The notes below the pieces were generated by a model. It saw only the letters and a list, made by a program, of their open reading frames with translations, was not told the DNA's origin and ran no database searches. From DASXAI01 sp963728985 (GTDB taxonomy: Bacteria; Actinomycetota; Acidimicrobiia; Acidimicrobiales; Ilumatobacteraceae): DNA of 64,000 bases. Position 1 is the first letter of the stretch; each line of letters opens with the position of its first letter. A program made the translations under genes and the position numbers. This document shows positions 41,926 through 49,262 of this stretch, piece after piece. The DNA is taken from contig CAVSME010000008.1 of assembly GCA_963728985.1 (NCBI GenBank), positions 62,001 to 126,000 on the forward strand. The letters run 5' to 3'.

Positions 41926-42104
41926 CGTGGCAGCGCAGTGCGCGGCCGGGGCAGTCGCCAGCGGCATTGTCTGAATGGGCGAGCGGATAGGGGCTCGCGA
42001 TCGGCGGACTGGGCCCGAGCGCCACGATCCGTGAGCGACTTTGGGTGCCGATTCGGTCATGGGTGTCGATCGGCCCGCCCGACGAGGCAATCGGCACCCA
42101 AACG
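41926..42104 (+). repeat. Composite repeat, copy D
   Basis: Hairpin around CGCAGTGCG, GGGGCAGTCGCC, GCGGCATTGTCTGA, GGCGAGCGGATAGGGGC, CCACGATCCGTGAGCGAC, then a perfect 14-bp inverted repeat TTTGGGTGCCGATT (42040-42053) / AATCGGCACCCAAA (42089-42102). It has the same order of parts as copy E at 24243-24420. Confidence 0.7.
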
Positions 42105-42322
42105 TTGCTGGGCATCCGACTTCTCGCGCCCAGGGTGGCCACCGACGCGAACACCGCCGCCGGCCGCGGGGGTTTGTCGACAGGGACGCTCGCTCGGCCG
42201 GCTTTCGGCATGGTCGGTGCCGGCAACCGAGCAGGCTCGTCGCCGTCGGATCGGCAATCGGTGCGGATCGCATCATCGGTGCGAGAGGCGTCGGACACCG
42301 ACGCTTTCCGCACCCGAGCACC
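42105..42322. other. Intergenic stretch without a supported gene
   Basis: Lies between inverted repeat copies D and C. Short open frames on both strands here have no recognisable domain and unfavourable composition. I see no gene. Confidence 0.6.
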
Positions 42323-42427
42323 AATCGGCACCCAAAGCCGCCTAGCCCTATCCGCTCGCCGTCTCGAACAATGCCGCGGCCGTCTGCCCCGGCGCCGCAT
42401 TGCGGCGCTCGCGGAGCCTGGTCCCGG
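42323..42427 (-). repeat. Hairpin-box repeat, copy C (inverted relative to D)
   Basis: Plus-strand reading: AATCGGCACCCAAA (42323-42336), CCTATCCGCTCGCC, CTCGAACAATGCCGCGG, CTGCCCC, and hairpin GCGCCGC-ATT-GCGGCGC (42392-42408). It is the mirror of copy D, so 41926-42427 is one large inverted repeat with a 218-bp centre. It ends directly at the NYN gene stop. Confidence 0.7.
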
Positions 42428-43843
42428 TCAGCGGCGGGCGACGGCGAGGAGCTGCTCAGAGGAGATCACGTTGGCCCCGCCGGCGCGGGCGCCGTCGCGC
42501 ACCTCACCGTCGTTGGTGGCCACCACCAGCGGGCGATCGGCGGGCAGTGAGCCGACCATCTCCACGATGACCTCGTCGGCCGTCACGCCCGCCGGCGAGA
42601 ACTCGATGCGCAGGTGCCGCCGCCCGGGCGGGCCCGTCCACAGGTCGGCGCCGTCGAACACGACGTGGATGGCGGTGCCGTGCCGGGCCACGAGCTCGTC
42701 GAGAGCGTCGAGGAGCCGCTCGCGCTGCACGGCGAGGGCGTCGTTGGGCCAGCCCCGCTTGGCGGCGTTGTAGCCGTCGACGATGAGCAGGATGCCCGGC
42801 TGGCGCACGAGGTGGGTCGCCGCCTCGACGGTGTCGGCAAAGACCCCGCCCGGCAGCGGGAGCGGGGCGCGCCGCGGTGGCCGCCGGCCTCCGTGCGGTC
42901 GGGGCGGCCGGGGTGGGCGCGCCGGCCGCGCCGCGCGGCGGGCGTGATCCGGCGGGCAGGCGTCGTCGGCCGGCCCCACGGCCGCCGCCGCGGCGGCCAG
43001 GGCAGCACCGAGCCGCTCGGTGGCGGCTGATGCGTCGCGCAGCGCCTCGACCAGCGCGCCGGTGTCGGTCACCGACAGCGTGCCCCGGGGGGGCAGGTCC
43101 ACACGCTCGCCTTCGGGCACCACCGCGCCGGGTGCCTCACCGCCGCGACGGGCCAGCTCGAGGGCCGCTTCGGCCACCCTGGCGCGCGCCTCGGCTTCCG
43201 ACAGCTGCGCCTCGACCATGGCGGCCTTCGCCTCGGCGACGGCGGTGTGCCCGTCGGCCGCCGCCTGCCGTTCGTCCGCCGCCGCACGTTCGGCTTCGGC
43301 CGTGGCCACCCGCCGCCGGGCGCCGGTCAGCTCCAGTTCGAGCTGCGCCACTTTGCGCTCCAGCCGGCTCCGCAGCGCCTCGGCCTCGACGCGCCGGTCG
43401 TGCTCGCCGGCCAGCTCCGCTCGCAGCGCCGCAGCCTCGCCGGTCGCCCGGCGGGCCGTCGCCTCCGCCGCTTCGACCCGCTTGCTCGCCGCCCGCTCCT
43501 GGCGCTCCTCCGTGGCCGCCGCCTCGCCCGCCTGCTCGGCGGCGACCAGCCCGGCCACCTCGTCGGTCCACCCGTCGGGCCGGTGGAGCCACAGCCAGCC
43601 GACCCGGCCGGCCAGCTCCTCGTCGACGACGGCGGCGATGCGCTGGCGGAACTCGTCGTCGCCCTCCACCGCCCGGCGGACTGGGCCGAGGGCGGCGCCC
43701 GGCAGCTTCTGGAACCGCAGGTAGGGCTTGAGGGCGGGAGGGCTCGGCACCGGCGGCCGCATGCGGGCGCCCGCGACGGCGATGGCGAAGGCCACCTCGA
43801 TGGCGGGTCGCAGCGACTCGTCCGGGATCGCCAGCTCGCTCAG
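42428..43843 (-). CDS. YacP-like NYN ribonuclease-domain protein with coiled coil
   Basis: About 471 residues: a conserved N-terminal region (LSELAIPDESLRPAIEVAF, LKPYLRFQKLPG), a long Ala/Glu/Arg heptad coiled coil (about 110-260), a Pro/Arg-rich linker, and a C-terminal NYN/PIN-like domain (LLIVDGYNAAKRGW, VVFDGADLW, VVATNDGEVRDGA) with acidic catalytic residues. No ATG/GTG/TTG opens the conserved N-terminus. I propose CTG 43843, overlapping the upstream stop as CTGA; GTG 43795 is the conservative start and would truncate it. Probably RNA-processing. Confidence 0.75.
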   Translation of the reverse strand: MSELAIPDESLRPAIEVAFAIAVAGARMRPPVPSPPALKPYLRFQKLPGAALGPVRRAVEGDDEFRQRIAAVVDEELAGRVGWLWLHRPDGWTDEVAGLVAAEQAGEAAATEERQERAASKRVEAAEATARRATGEAAALRAELAGEHDRRVEAEALRSRLERKVAQLELELTGARRRVATAEAERAAADERQAAADGHTAVAEAKAAMVEAQLSEAEARARVAEAALELARRGGEAPGAVVPEGERVDLPPRGTLSVTDTGALVEALRDASAATERLGAALAAAAAAVGPADDACPPDHARRAARPARPPRPPRPHGGRRPPRRAPLPLPGGVFADTVEAATHLVRQPGILLIVDGYNAAKRGWPNDALAVQRERLLDALDELVARHGTAIHVVFDGADLWTGPPGRRHLRIEFSPAGVTADEVIVEMVGSLPADRPLVVATNDGEVRDGARAGGANVISSEQLLAVARR

Positions 43844-44064
43844 CGGACGACCTCGCCGTCAGCGCCGGCCCGCACCTCCACCGCGCCCGTCGGCCCGCAC
43901 CACCGGCACGTGACCGCTTCGACCGTCTCTCCCAGCAGCTCCTCGTCCTCCACCGACAGCTCGCCGCCGGTCGTGTAGTGATGGAAGGCGCGGGTACGCC
44001 GGGTGATGACCACGTCGAACCGGGTGAGGTTGCCGCACGATGTGCATCGGTACCGGACCGCCAT
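43840..44064 (-). CDS. Small zinc-ribbon protein (74 aa)
   Basis: MAVRYRCTSCGNLTRFDVV and VTCRWCG give two CxxC knuckles, typical of a zinc ribbon. The centre (HHYTTGGELSVEDEEL) is acidic. ATG 44064 is 6 nt after TACGAT (44076-44071, minus), consistent with a leaderless mRNA; an upstream frame extension is unsupported. It precedes the NYN gene with a 4-nt overlap and is divergent from the exonuclease/GIY-YIG gene. Function unknown. Confidence 0.78.
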   Translation of the reverse strand: MAVRYRCTSCGNLTRFDVVITRRTRAFHHYTTGGELSVEDEELLGETVEAVTCRWCGPTGAVEVRAGADGEVVR

Positions 44065-44102
44065 GTCGGCATCGTACCGGCGCGTTTGCGTGCTGACCTG
44101 CC

Positions 44103-44135
44103 CGAACGCGTGTTCTTGCCACGAACGTACGTTCG
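44103..44135. promoter_or_regulatory. Tandem LexA/SOS-like boxes
   Basis: CGAACGTACGTTCG (44122-44135) fits the Gram-positive/actinobacterial LexA consensus CGAACRNRYGTTCG at every position and lies inside a perfect 16-bp palindrome (44121-44136). CGAACGCGTGTTCT (44103-44116) fits 13 of 14 positions. Centres are 19 bp apart. The first box ends 3 nt before the -10 TATCGT of the exonuclease/GIY-YIG gene. Confidence 0.75.
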
Positions 44136-44138
44136 TCG

Positions 44139-44144
44139 TATCGT
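44139..44144 (+). promoter_or_regulatory. -10 of the exonuclease/GIY-YIG gene
   Basis: TATCGT, then 6 nt, then GTG 44151: a leaderless arrangement directly beside the LexA-like box. Confidence 0.6.
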
Positions 44145-44150
44145 GCCGGC

Positions 44151-45812
44151 GTGCAGCGCTCGTTCGACGACCTCGGTACACCGCTGGCCGAGACCACGTT
44201 CTGTGTGCTCGACCTCGAGACCACCGGCGCGTCGGCCGAGTCGTGCGGCATCACCGAGATCGGCGCGGTTCGGGTGCGGGGCGGCGAGCACCTCGGCACC
44301 TTCCACACGCTGGTGAACCCGGGGGCCGCCATCCCGCCCGAGATCACCATGCTCACCGGCATCACCCAGGCCATGGTGCTGCCGGCGCCGCGGATCGACA
44401 CCCTGCTCGGCCCCCTCGCCGACTTCGTGGCCGGCACCGTCATCGTCGGTCACAACGTGCGGTTCGACCTGTCGTTCCTGAACGCGGCGCTGGAGCGCCA
44501 CGGCTGGCCCCGCCTGACCAACCCCAGCGTCGACACGTGTGCCCTGGCCCGGCGCCTCGTGCGAGACGAGGTGCCCAACTGCCGCCTGGGCACCCTGGCC
44601 AGCCGCTTCCGGCTCGACCACAAGCCCACGCACCGTGCCCTGGACGACGCCATGGCCACCACCGACCTGCTGCACCTCCTCCTCGAGCGGGCGGCGGCGT
44701 TCGGGGTGCTCGGCCTCGACGACCTGCTGGCCCTGCCCCGCCTCGGCGGCCATCCCCAGGTGGCCAAGCTCAAGCTCACCACGACCCTGCCCCGCACACC
44801 GGGCGTCTACCTGTTCGTCGACCGGCGGGGCGAGGTGCTCTACGTGGGCAAGGCCACCAACCTGCGCCAGCGGGTGCGCTCGTACTTCTCCGGTGACGAC
44901 CGGCGCAAGATCGGGCCGCTCCTGCGGGAGACGCACGACATCCGCCACCTGGCCTGCGCCACCACGCTCGAAGCCGCCGTCACCGAGGTGCGCCTCATCC
45001 ACGCCCACCAGCCGCGCTACAACCGCGTGGCCAAGCGATGGCGCTCCTACAGCTACCTGAAGCTCACGCTGGACGAGGCCTTCCCCCGGCTCGCCGTCGT
45101 GCGCGTGGCCCGGCCCGACGGTGGCCTCTACCTCGGGCCGCTGCCGTCGGCCAACGCCGCGCGGCTGGTGGCAGAGGCGGTGACGACCGTCGTCCCGCTC
45201 CGACGCTGCACCGCTCGCCTGTCGCCGGCCCGGATCCCGGTGCGGGACGCCCCGTGCACGCCGGCCCAGCTGGGCGTGGCCACCTGTCCTTGCAGCGGCG
45301 GCATCGACGCCGGCACCTATCACCGGCTCGTGGAGACGGCGACGTGCGGGCTCACGGTCGAGCCCGGCATCCTGCTCGGCCCCTTGGCCGACCGCATGGA
45401 CGCCCTGGCCCTCGCCGAGCGTTACGAGGAAGCGGCGGACATGCGGGACCGGGCCGCCGCGCTGTCGTCCGCGCTGGCCCGCCAGCGGCGGGTCGACGCC
45501 CTGCGCCGGGCCGGCGTGGTGCGGCTGGCGTTCCGGCGCGGCGGTGGCGCCGAGTTGCACAACGGCGTCCTCGTGCGCACCTGGGCCGACGAGCAGGCGG
45601 CGCTGCCCCTGGCCACGGGCCCCGAGCCGCCACCGTGCGACCAGCCTCTCCCTCTCGCCCTCGCCGACGAGGTGGGGTGCATCGCCGGCTGGCTCGACGC
45701 CGAAGCGGCCAGGGTCCGCCTGGAGCACTGCGACGGCGGCCTCGCGTCCCGAGTGGGCACCCTTCCGTCATTCCAGGCCGGTGCCGGCATCACGACCGTG
45801 GGGCAGCGGTAA
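44151..45812 (+). CDS. DEDD 3'-5' exonuclease / GIY-YIG endonuclease fusion (UvrC-like)
   Basis: The 553-residue fusion has a DnaQ-type exonuclease domain (about 15-185) with CVLDLETTG, VIVGHNVRFDLSFL and HRALDDAMATT, then a GIY-YIG domain (about 213-295) with PGVYLFVDRRGEVLYVGKATNLRQRV. A UVR-like motif (LADRMDALALAERYEEAADMRDRAAAL) lies near 420-446. It lacks the RNase-H-like and HhH parts of UvrC, so it resembles a Cho-type nuclease joined to a proofreading-like exonuclease. Tandem LexA-like boxes upstream suggest SOS induction and a DNA-repair role. Confidence 0.9.
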   Translation: MQRSFDDLGTPLAETTFCVLDLETTGASAESCGITEIGAVRVRGGEHLGTFHTLVNPGAAIPPEITMLTGITQAMVLPAPRIDTLLGPLADFVAGTVIVGHNVRFDLSFLNAALERHGWPRLTNPSVDTCALARRLVRDEVPNCRLGTLASRFRLDHKPTHRALDDAMATTDLLHLLLERAAAFGVLGLDDLLALPRLGGHPQVAKLKLTTTLPRTPGVYLFVDRRGEVLYVGKATNLRQRVRSYFSGDDRRKIGPLLRETHDIRHLACATTLEAAVTEVRLIHAHQPRYNRVAKRWRSYSYLKLTLDEAFPRLAVVRVARPDGGLYLGPLPSANAARLVAEAVTTVVPLRRCTARLSPARIPVRDAPCTPAQLGVATCPCSGGIDAGTYHRLVETATCGLTVEPGILLGPLADRMDALALAERYEEAADMRDRAAALSSALARQRRVDALRRAGVVRLAFRRGGGAELHNGVLVRTWADEQAALPLATGPEPPPCDQPLPLALADEVGCIAGWLDAEAARVRLEHCDGGLASRVGTLPSFQAGAGITTVGQR

Positions 45813-45823
45813 CGTGGCCGGCC

Positions 45824-46429
45824 ATGGGCGAGGTCGCGGCCTTGGTCGCCATCGCGGTGCTGGCCACGATCATGTTGAGCCTCGCCGTGATGGGCGCCAC
45901 GTGGCGGCGCATCCAGCTGCGCAACGAGGTCAGTCCCCAGCACCGCCTGCGCCCACCCACGAACTGGCTGGCGTCGCCCACCGCCTGCGGTCGCCTCCAC
46001 CGGCGGCTGCGCTCGGCTGTGGCCGCCCTCCACCTCGTCCTGCCGGTCCCTCGCCGGCGCCGTCGCCGCCGCCGCGAGTCGTCGGCGCTGGAGGATCTCG
46101 CCCGTGAGATCGAGGTCCAGGCGGTGGCGCTCGATCGTGATCTGATCGTGGTCGACCGGCTCCGCGGTCCGGCCGCCGTCACGGCCCGCAAGGCCCTGGC
46201 CGAGCAGGTCGGCGCCATCGAGGTGCTGGCCCACCGGGTGACAGCCGCCGTCCGGGCCGCCGAGCAGATGCCTGGTGTCCCGCCCGCTCCCGAGGCCCTC
46301 GCAGCGGTGGCCACCCGGCTCGATCTGCTCGACAGCGCCCGGGCCGAGCTGGCCCGGATCGAAGCTCAGACCACGATGGCGCCCGACTGGTCGACGGCCA
46401 GGACCTTCACCGACGCGCCCTCGGGGTAG
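45824..46429 (+). CDS. Membrane-anchored protein of unknown function
   Basis: The 201-residue protein has one N-terminal membrane helix (about 4-25), a basic segment with an Arg run (about 77-86), then an Ala-rich helical region (about 88-190). TAACGT (45810-45815), 8 nt, ATG 45824 supports expression as its own leaderless unit. No family recognised. Its last 64 bp overlap thrB on the other strand. Confidence 0.68.
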   Translation: MGEVAALVAIAVLATIMLSLAVMGATWRRIQLRNEVSPQHRLRPPTNWLASPTACGRLHRRLRSAVAALHLVLPVPRRRRRRRRESSALEDLAREIEVQAVALDRDLIVVDRLRGPAAVTARKALAEQVGAIEVLAHRVTAAVRAAEQMPGVPPAPEALAAVATRLDLLDSARAELARIEAQTTMAPDWSTARTFTDAPSG

Positions 46430-47196
46430 GCGGCGGCGATCCGCTCGGCGTCAGCCGGGTCACACAACGCCGCCACCGCCGGTCCCGAGCCGGACAGCCA
46501 CCCGCACCACGCCCCGGCCCGCAGCGCCGCCGTCAACGCCTCGTGCGACGGCACCGACCGGGCGAAGCGGGCGTCCTGGTGGAGGCGGTCCTCAGTGGCC
46601 GTCCGCAGCGCGTCGATGTCGCCCGCGGCCAGCGCCGCCACCAGCAGCGCCGTGCGGCCGACGTTGAACACGGCATCGGCGAAGGGCACCGTCCGGTCGA
46701 GGACCGTGCGGGACTGGTCGGTCGAGGTGGTGAAGGACGGCACCCACATCACCACCGCCGGCGCCACCGCCAGGGGGATGCGCACCGCCCGCCCCGCCGT
46801 GGTGGCCACCACGCCACCGTGCAGCGACGCGGCGACGTTGTCGGCGTGGCCCTCCAGCTCGGTCGCCAGAGCCAGGACGCGGCCGCCGACGTCGGCCCGG
46901 TCGAAGCGCGGCCCGCACCGCTGCACGTGGGCGGCTACGAGACCACCGATGCGCGCCGCCCCGGAGAAGCCCAGGCCCCGCCCCATCGGGATGGGCGAGC
47001 GCACCCACAGGGATCCGGTACCGCCGCCCAGGCGGAAGGCGTGAACGGTGGGGTGACCCTCGACGGCGATCGGATGGCCGTCGCCCTCCTGCCAGAAGCC
47101 CACCTCGAGGTGGAGCGACAGGGCCATGCCGAGGGCGTCGAAGCCCGGGCCGAGGTTGGCCGACGACGCCGGCACCCGGATGACGGGTCCGGTCAC
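46366..47196 (-). CDS. thrB: Homoserine kinase (GHMP family)
   Basis: Phosphorylates L-homoserine in threonine synthesis. The 276-residue protein has VRVPASSANLGPGFDALGMAL, the ATP loop PIPMGRGLGFSGAARIGGLVAA (a GHMP motif with Phe-Ser-Gly in place of the usual Ser-Ser-Ala), ELEGHADNVAASLHGG, and WLSGSGPAVAAL. GTG 47196 overlaps the trpD stop as GTGA. Pairing with trpD rather than thrC/hom is unusual. Confidence 0.9.
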   Translation of the reverse strand: MTGPVIRVPASSANLGPGFDALGMALSLHLEVGFWQEGDGHPIAVEGHPTVHAFRLGGGTGSLWVRSPIPMGRGLGFSGAARIGGLVAAHVQRCGPRFDRADVGGRVLALATELEGHADNVAASLHGGVVATTAGRAVRIPLAVAPAVVMWVPSFTTSTDQSRTVLDRTVPFADAVFNVGRTALLVAALAAGDIDALRTATEDRLHQDARFARSVPSHEALTAALRAGAWCGWLSGSGPAVAALCDPADAERIAAAYPEGASVKVLAVDQSGAIVV

Positions 47197-48254
47197 GCCG
47201 AGGCTCGGGCGGTGGCCTGCGACGCGGCGACCAGGCGGTCGAGGGCGGCGGCGGCGCGGCCGTCGTCGAGGACGGCTCCCGCCAGGGCGACCCCGTCTCC
47301 CATCGAGTCCACCGCTCCCCCGACGAGCAACCCGGCGGCGGCATTGAGCACGACGACATCGCGGTGAGCGCCCCGCTCGCCCCCCAGCACGGCCCGGGCG
47401 AGTCCGGCATTGGTGGCAGCGTCGCCCCCCACGAGCTGGTCGGGCCGCGCCGGCGCCAGCCCGAGGTCCTGGGGGTCGACGGTCCACGTGCGCACGGCGT
47501 CGCCGTCCAGCTCCCACACCGTCGAGCACGTCGTGGTGGTCAGCTCGTCGAGGCCGTCGTCGCCGTGGACGATCATCACCCGCCGGGCGCCTCGCTGCCT
47601 CATGACGCCCAGCATCCGCTCGGCCAGGGTGGCGTCGGCCAGGCCGACGACGAGCCGCCGCACCTGGGCCGGGTTGGCCATGGGGCCGAGGATGTTGAAC
47701 GCCGTGGGCACGCCGAGCTCGCGGCGCGGCGGTCCGGCGTGGCGCAGGGCCGGATGGAAGCGGGGGGCGAAGCAGAAGGCCATGCCCGCCGCCACGATGC
47801 ACCGGGCCACGTCCTCGGGGCCGAGCTCGAGGTTGACGCCGACCGCTTCGAGCAGGTCCGCTGCGCCGCACGCCGACGACGCCGCCCGGTTGCCGTGCTT
47901 GCACACCGGCACCCCGGCGCCGGCCACCACGAACGAGGCCAGGGTGGAGACGTTGATGGTGTGGCTGCGGTCGCCACCGGTACCGACGATGTCGACGAGC
48001 CGGTCGCGCGTGGCCTCGTCCACCTCGACCAGGGCGGCGGCGGCCAGCATGGCGTCGAGCAGGCCGCTCAACTCCTCGACGGTCTCGCCCTTCATGCGCA
48101 GCGCCACCACGAAGCCGGCCAGCTGGGCCGGCGTGGCGGCGCCTTCGAGGATCTCGGTCATGGCCGCCCGCGTGGCATCGGCGGGCAGGTCATGGTGGGC
48201 GACCAGGGGCCCGAGCACGGCCGGCCAGCCGCCCAGCTCCTCGAGGGTGGTCAT
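47193..48254 (-). CDS. trpD: Anthranilate phosphoribosyltransferase
   Basis: Second committed step of tryptophan synthesis. The 353-residue protein has IVGTGGDRSHTINVSTLASFV (PRPP-binding), KHGNRAASSACGAADLLEALG-like region, FCFAPRFHPALRHAGPPRRELGVPTAFNILGPMANP, and HGDDGLDEL. TAGCCT (48267-48262, minus), 7 nt, ATG 48254 points to a leaderless mRNA. No other trp genes are in the window. Confidence 0.94.
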   Translation of the reverse strand: MTTLEELGGWPAVLGPLVAHHDLPADATRAAMTEILEGAATPAQLAGFVVALRMKGETVEELSGLLDAMLAAAALVEVDEATRDRLVDIVGTGGDRSHTINVSTLASFVVAGAGVPVCKHGNRAASSACGAADLLEAVGVNLELGPEDVARCIVAAGMAFCFAPRFHPALRHAGPPRRELGVPTAFNILGPMANPAQVRRLVVGLADATLAERMLGVMRQRGARRVMIVHGDDGLDELTTTTCSTVWELDGDAVRTWTVDPQDLGLAPARPDQLVGGDAATNAGLARAVLGGERGAHRDVVVLNAAAGLLVGGAVDSMGDGVALAGAVLDDGRAAAALDRLVAASQATARASA

Positions 48255-48306
48255 CGGGCGGAGGCTAGGCGCGGCGGCACGAGGCGCCCGCCCTCCACCA
48301 GGCCGG

Positions 48307-48528
48307 TTATGCCGACCGGCGGCGCTGGCGGATGATCCGGCGGCGCTCCCGCTCGGTGGTGCCGCCCCAGACCCCCTCGCGCTCTCGGAACTGGAGCGCG
48401 TACTCCAGGCAGGCGGTTTGTACGTGGCACTGGGCGCAGACCCGCTTGGCGGTGTCCGCGTCCTCGTCGGTCTCCGGGTAGAAGATCTGGGGGTCGAGGC
48501 CCTTGCACGCGCCTCGCTCCCGCCACAT
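48307..48528 (-). CDS. WhiB-family Fe-S transcription factor
   Basis: Four-Cys iron-sulphur regulator restricted to actinobacteria and their phages. The core is WRERGACKG, then CAQCHVQTACLEYAL (CxxCx5C), then GVWGGTTERERRRI and a basic C-terminus that contacts DNA. ATG 48528 gives 73 residues; upstream in-frame ATGs (for example 48600, 48621) are possible, so the start is uncertain. A direct repeat of TTGAGGGAA lies just upstream. Confidence 0.9.
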   Translation of the reverse strand: MWRERGACKGLDPQIFYPETDEDADTAKRVCAQCHVQTACLEYALQFREREGVWGGTTERERRRIIRQRRRSA

Positions 48529-48715
48529 CGCTTCTCTCGTCCAGACTGCTTCCCTCAAGACGGTTCCCTCAACGCTTGGCCTCGTGTCCGGTATGACCAT
48601 CGGACCCTGGAACGCCCGCATGGTAGAAGCCGATCGGCCAGCTGACCAGACCTTTTGTCGGGTTTTCGCCAATTTCCCTCTGGCCACCACCGCTCGTGGC
48701 CGTGGGCCGTTCGAC

Positions 48716-49192
48716 CTAGACCCCGCGCCGCTCGTCAGCCACCTCGACGACGAGCTCGATCTCGACGGCGATGTCGAACGGCAGCTCGGCCATCCCCACG
48801 GCCGACCGAGCGCCTCGACCGGCGTCGCCGAAGACCTCGACGAGCAGGTTCGAGCAGCCGTCGATCACCTGCGGGGTGCGGTTGAAGCCCGGCGCGCAGT
48901 TCACCATGCCGAACGTCTTGACGACCCGGCGGACCCGTGCCAGGGAGCCGAGCTCGCGGCGCATCGCGGCGAGCAGCTGGAGGCCGGTGAGGCGGGCCGC
49001 CTCGACGGCACCGTCGAGGTCGAGGTCGCCGCCGACCTTGCCCCGCACGAAGCTCCCGTCGGCTCGAGCGGGCCCGGTGCCCGACAGGAACAGCAGCGAC
49101 CCCGTCAGCACGGCGGGCACGTAGTTGCCAGCAGGTGGGAACGGCTCCGGCAGCTCGATGCCGAGCTCGACCAGGCGTTCGTCGACGGTCAT
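48716..49192 (-). CDS. RidA (YjgF/YER057c/UK114) family protein
   Basis: The 158-residue protein with the longer RidA-subfamily layout (LGIELPEPFPPAGNYVPAVLTGSLLFLSGTGP; KTFGMVNCAPGFNRTPQVIDGCSNLLVEVFGD; RSAVGMAELPFDIAVEIELVVEV). The conserved arginine in GARSAVG is present. It probably hydrolyses reactive enamine/imine intermediates. TAGCGT (49204-49199, minus), 6 nt, ATG 49192 suggests a leaderless transcript. Confidence 0.9.
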   Translation of the reverse strand: MTVDERLVELGIELPEPFPPAGNYVPAVLTGSLLFLSGTGPARADGSFVRGKVGGDLDLDGAVEAARLTGLQLLAAMRRELGSLARVRRVVKTFGMVNCAPGFNRTPQVIDGCSNLLVEVFGDAGRGARSAVGMAELPFDIAVEIELVVEVADERRGV

Positions 49193-49262
49193 CGCCGGAC
49201 GCTACCGCCGCTCACCACCCGCGCTCTCCGGTCAGGACCAGAACGCGTCGCCTCGTGGGCCA

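Noticed and set aside
41808..41990. Small plus-strand open frame over the 51-nt hairpin and repeat D
   Set aside because: It simply translates repeat sequence; no ribosome-binding site and no family pattern.
43137..45728. Long minus-strand open frame opposite the exonuclease/GIY-YIG gene
   Set aside because: Antisense shadow of strongly conserved exonuclease and GIY-YIG motifs.
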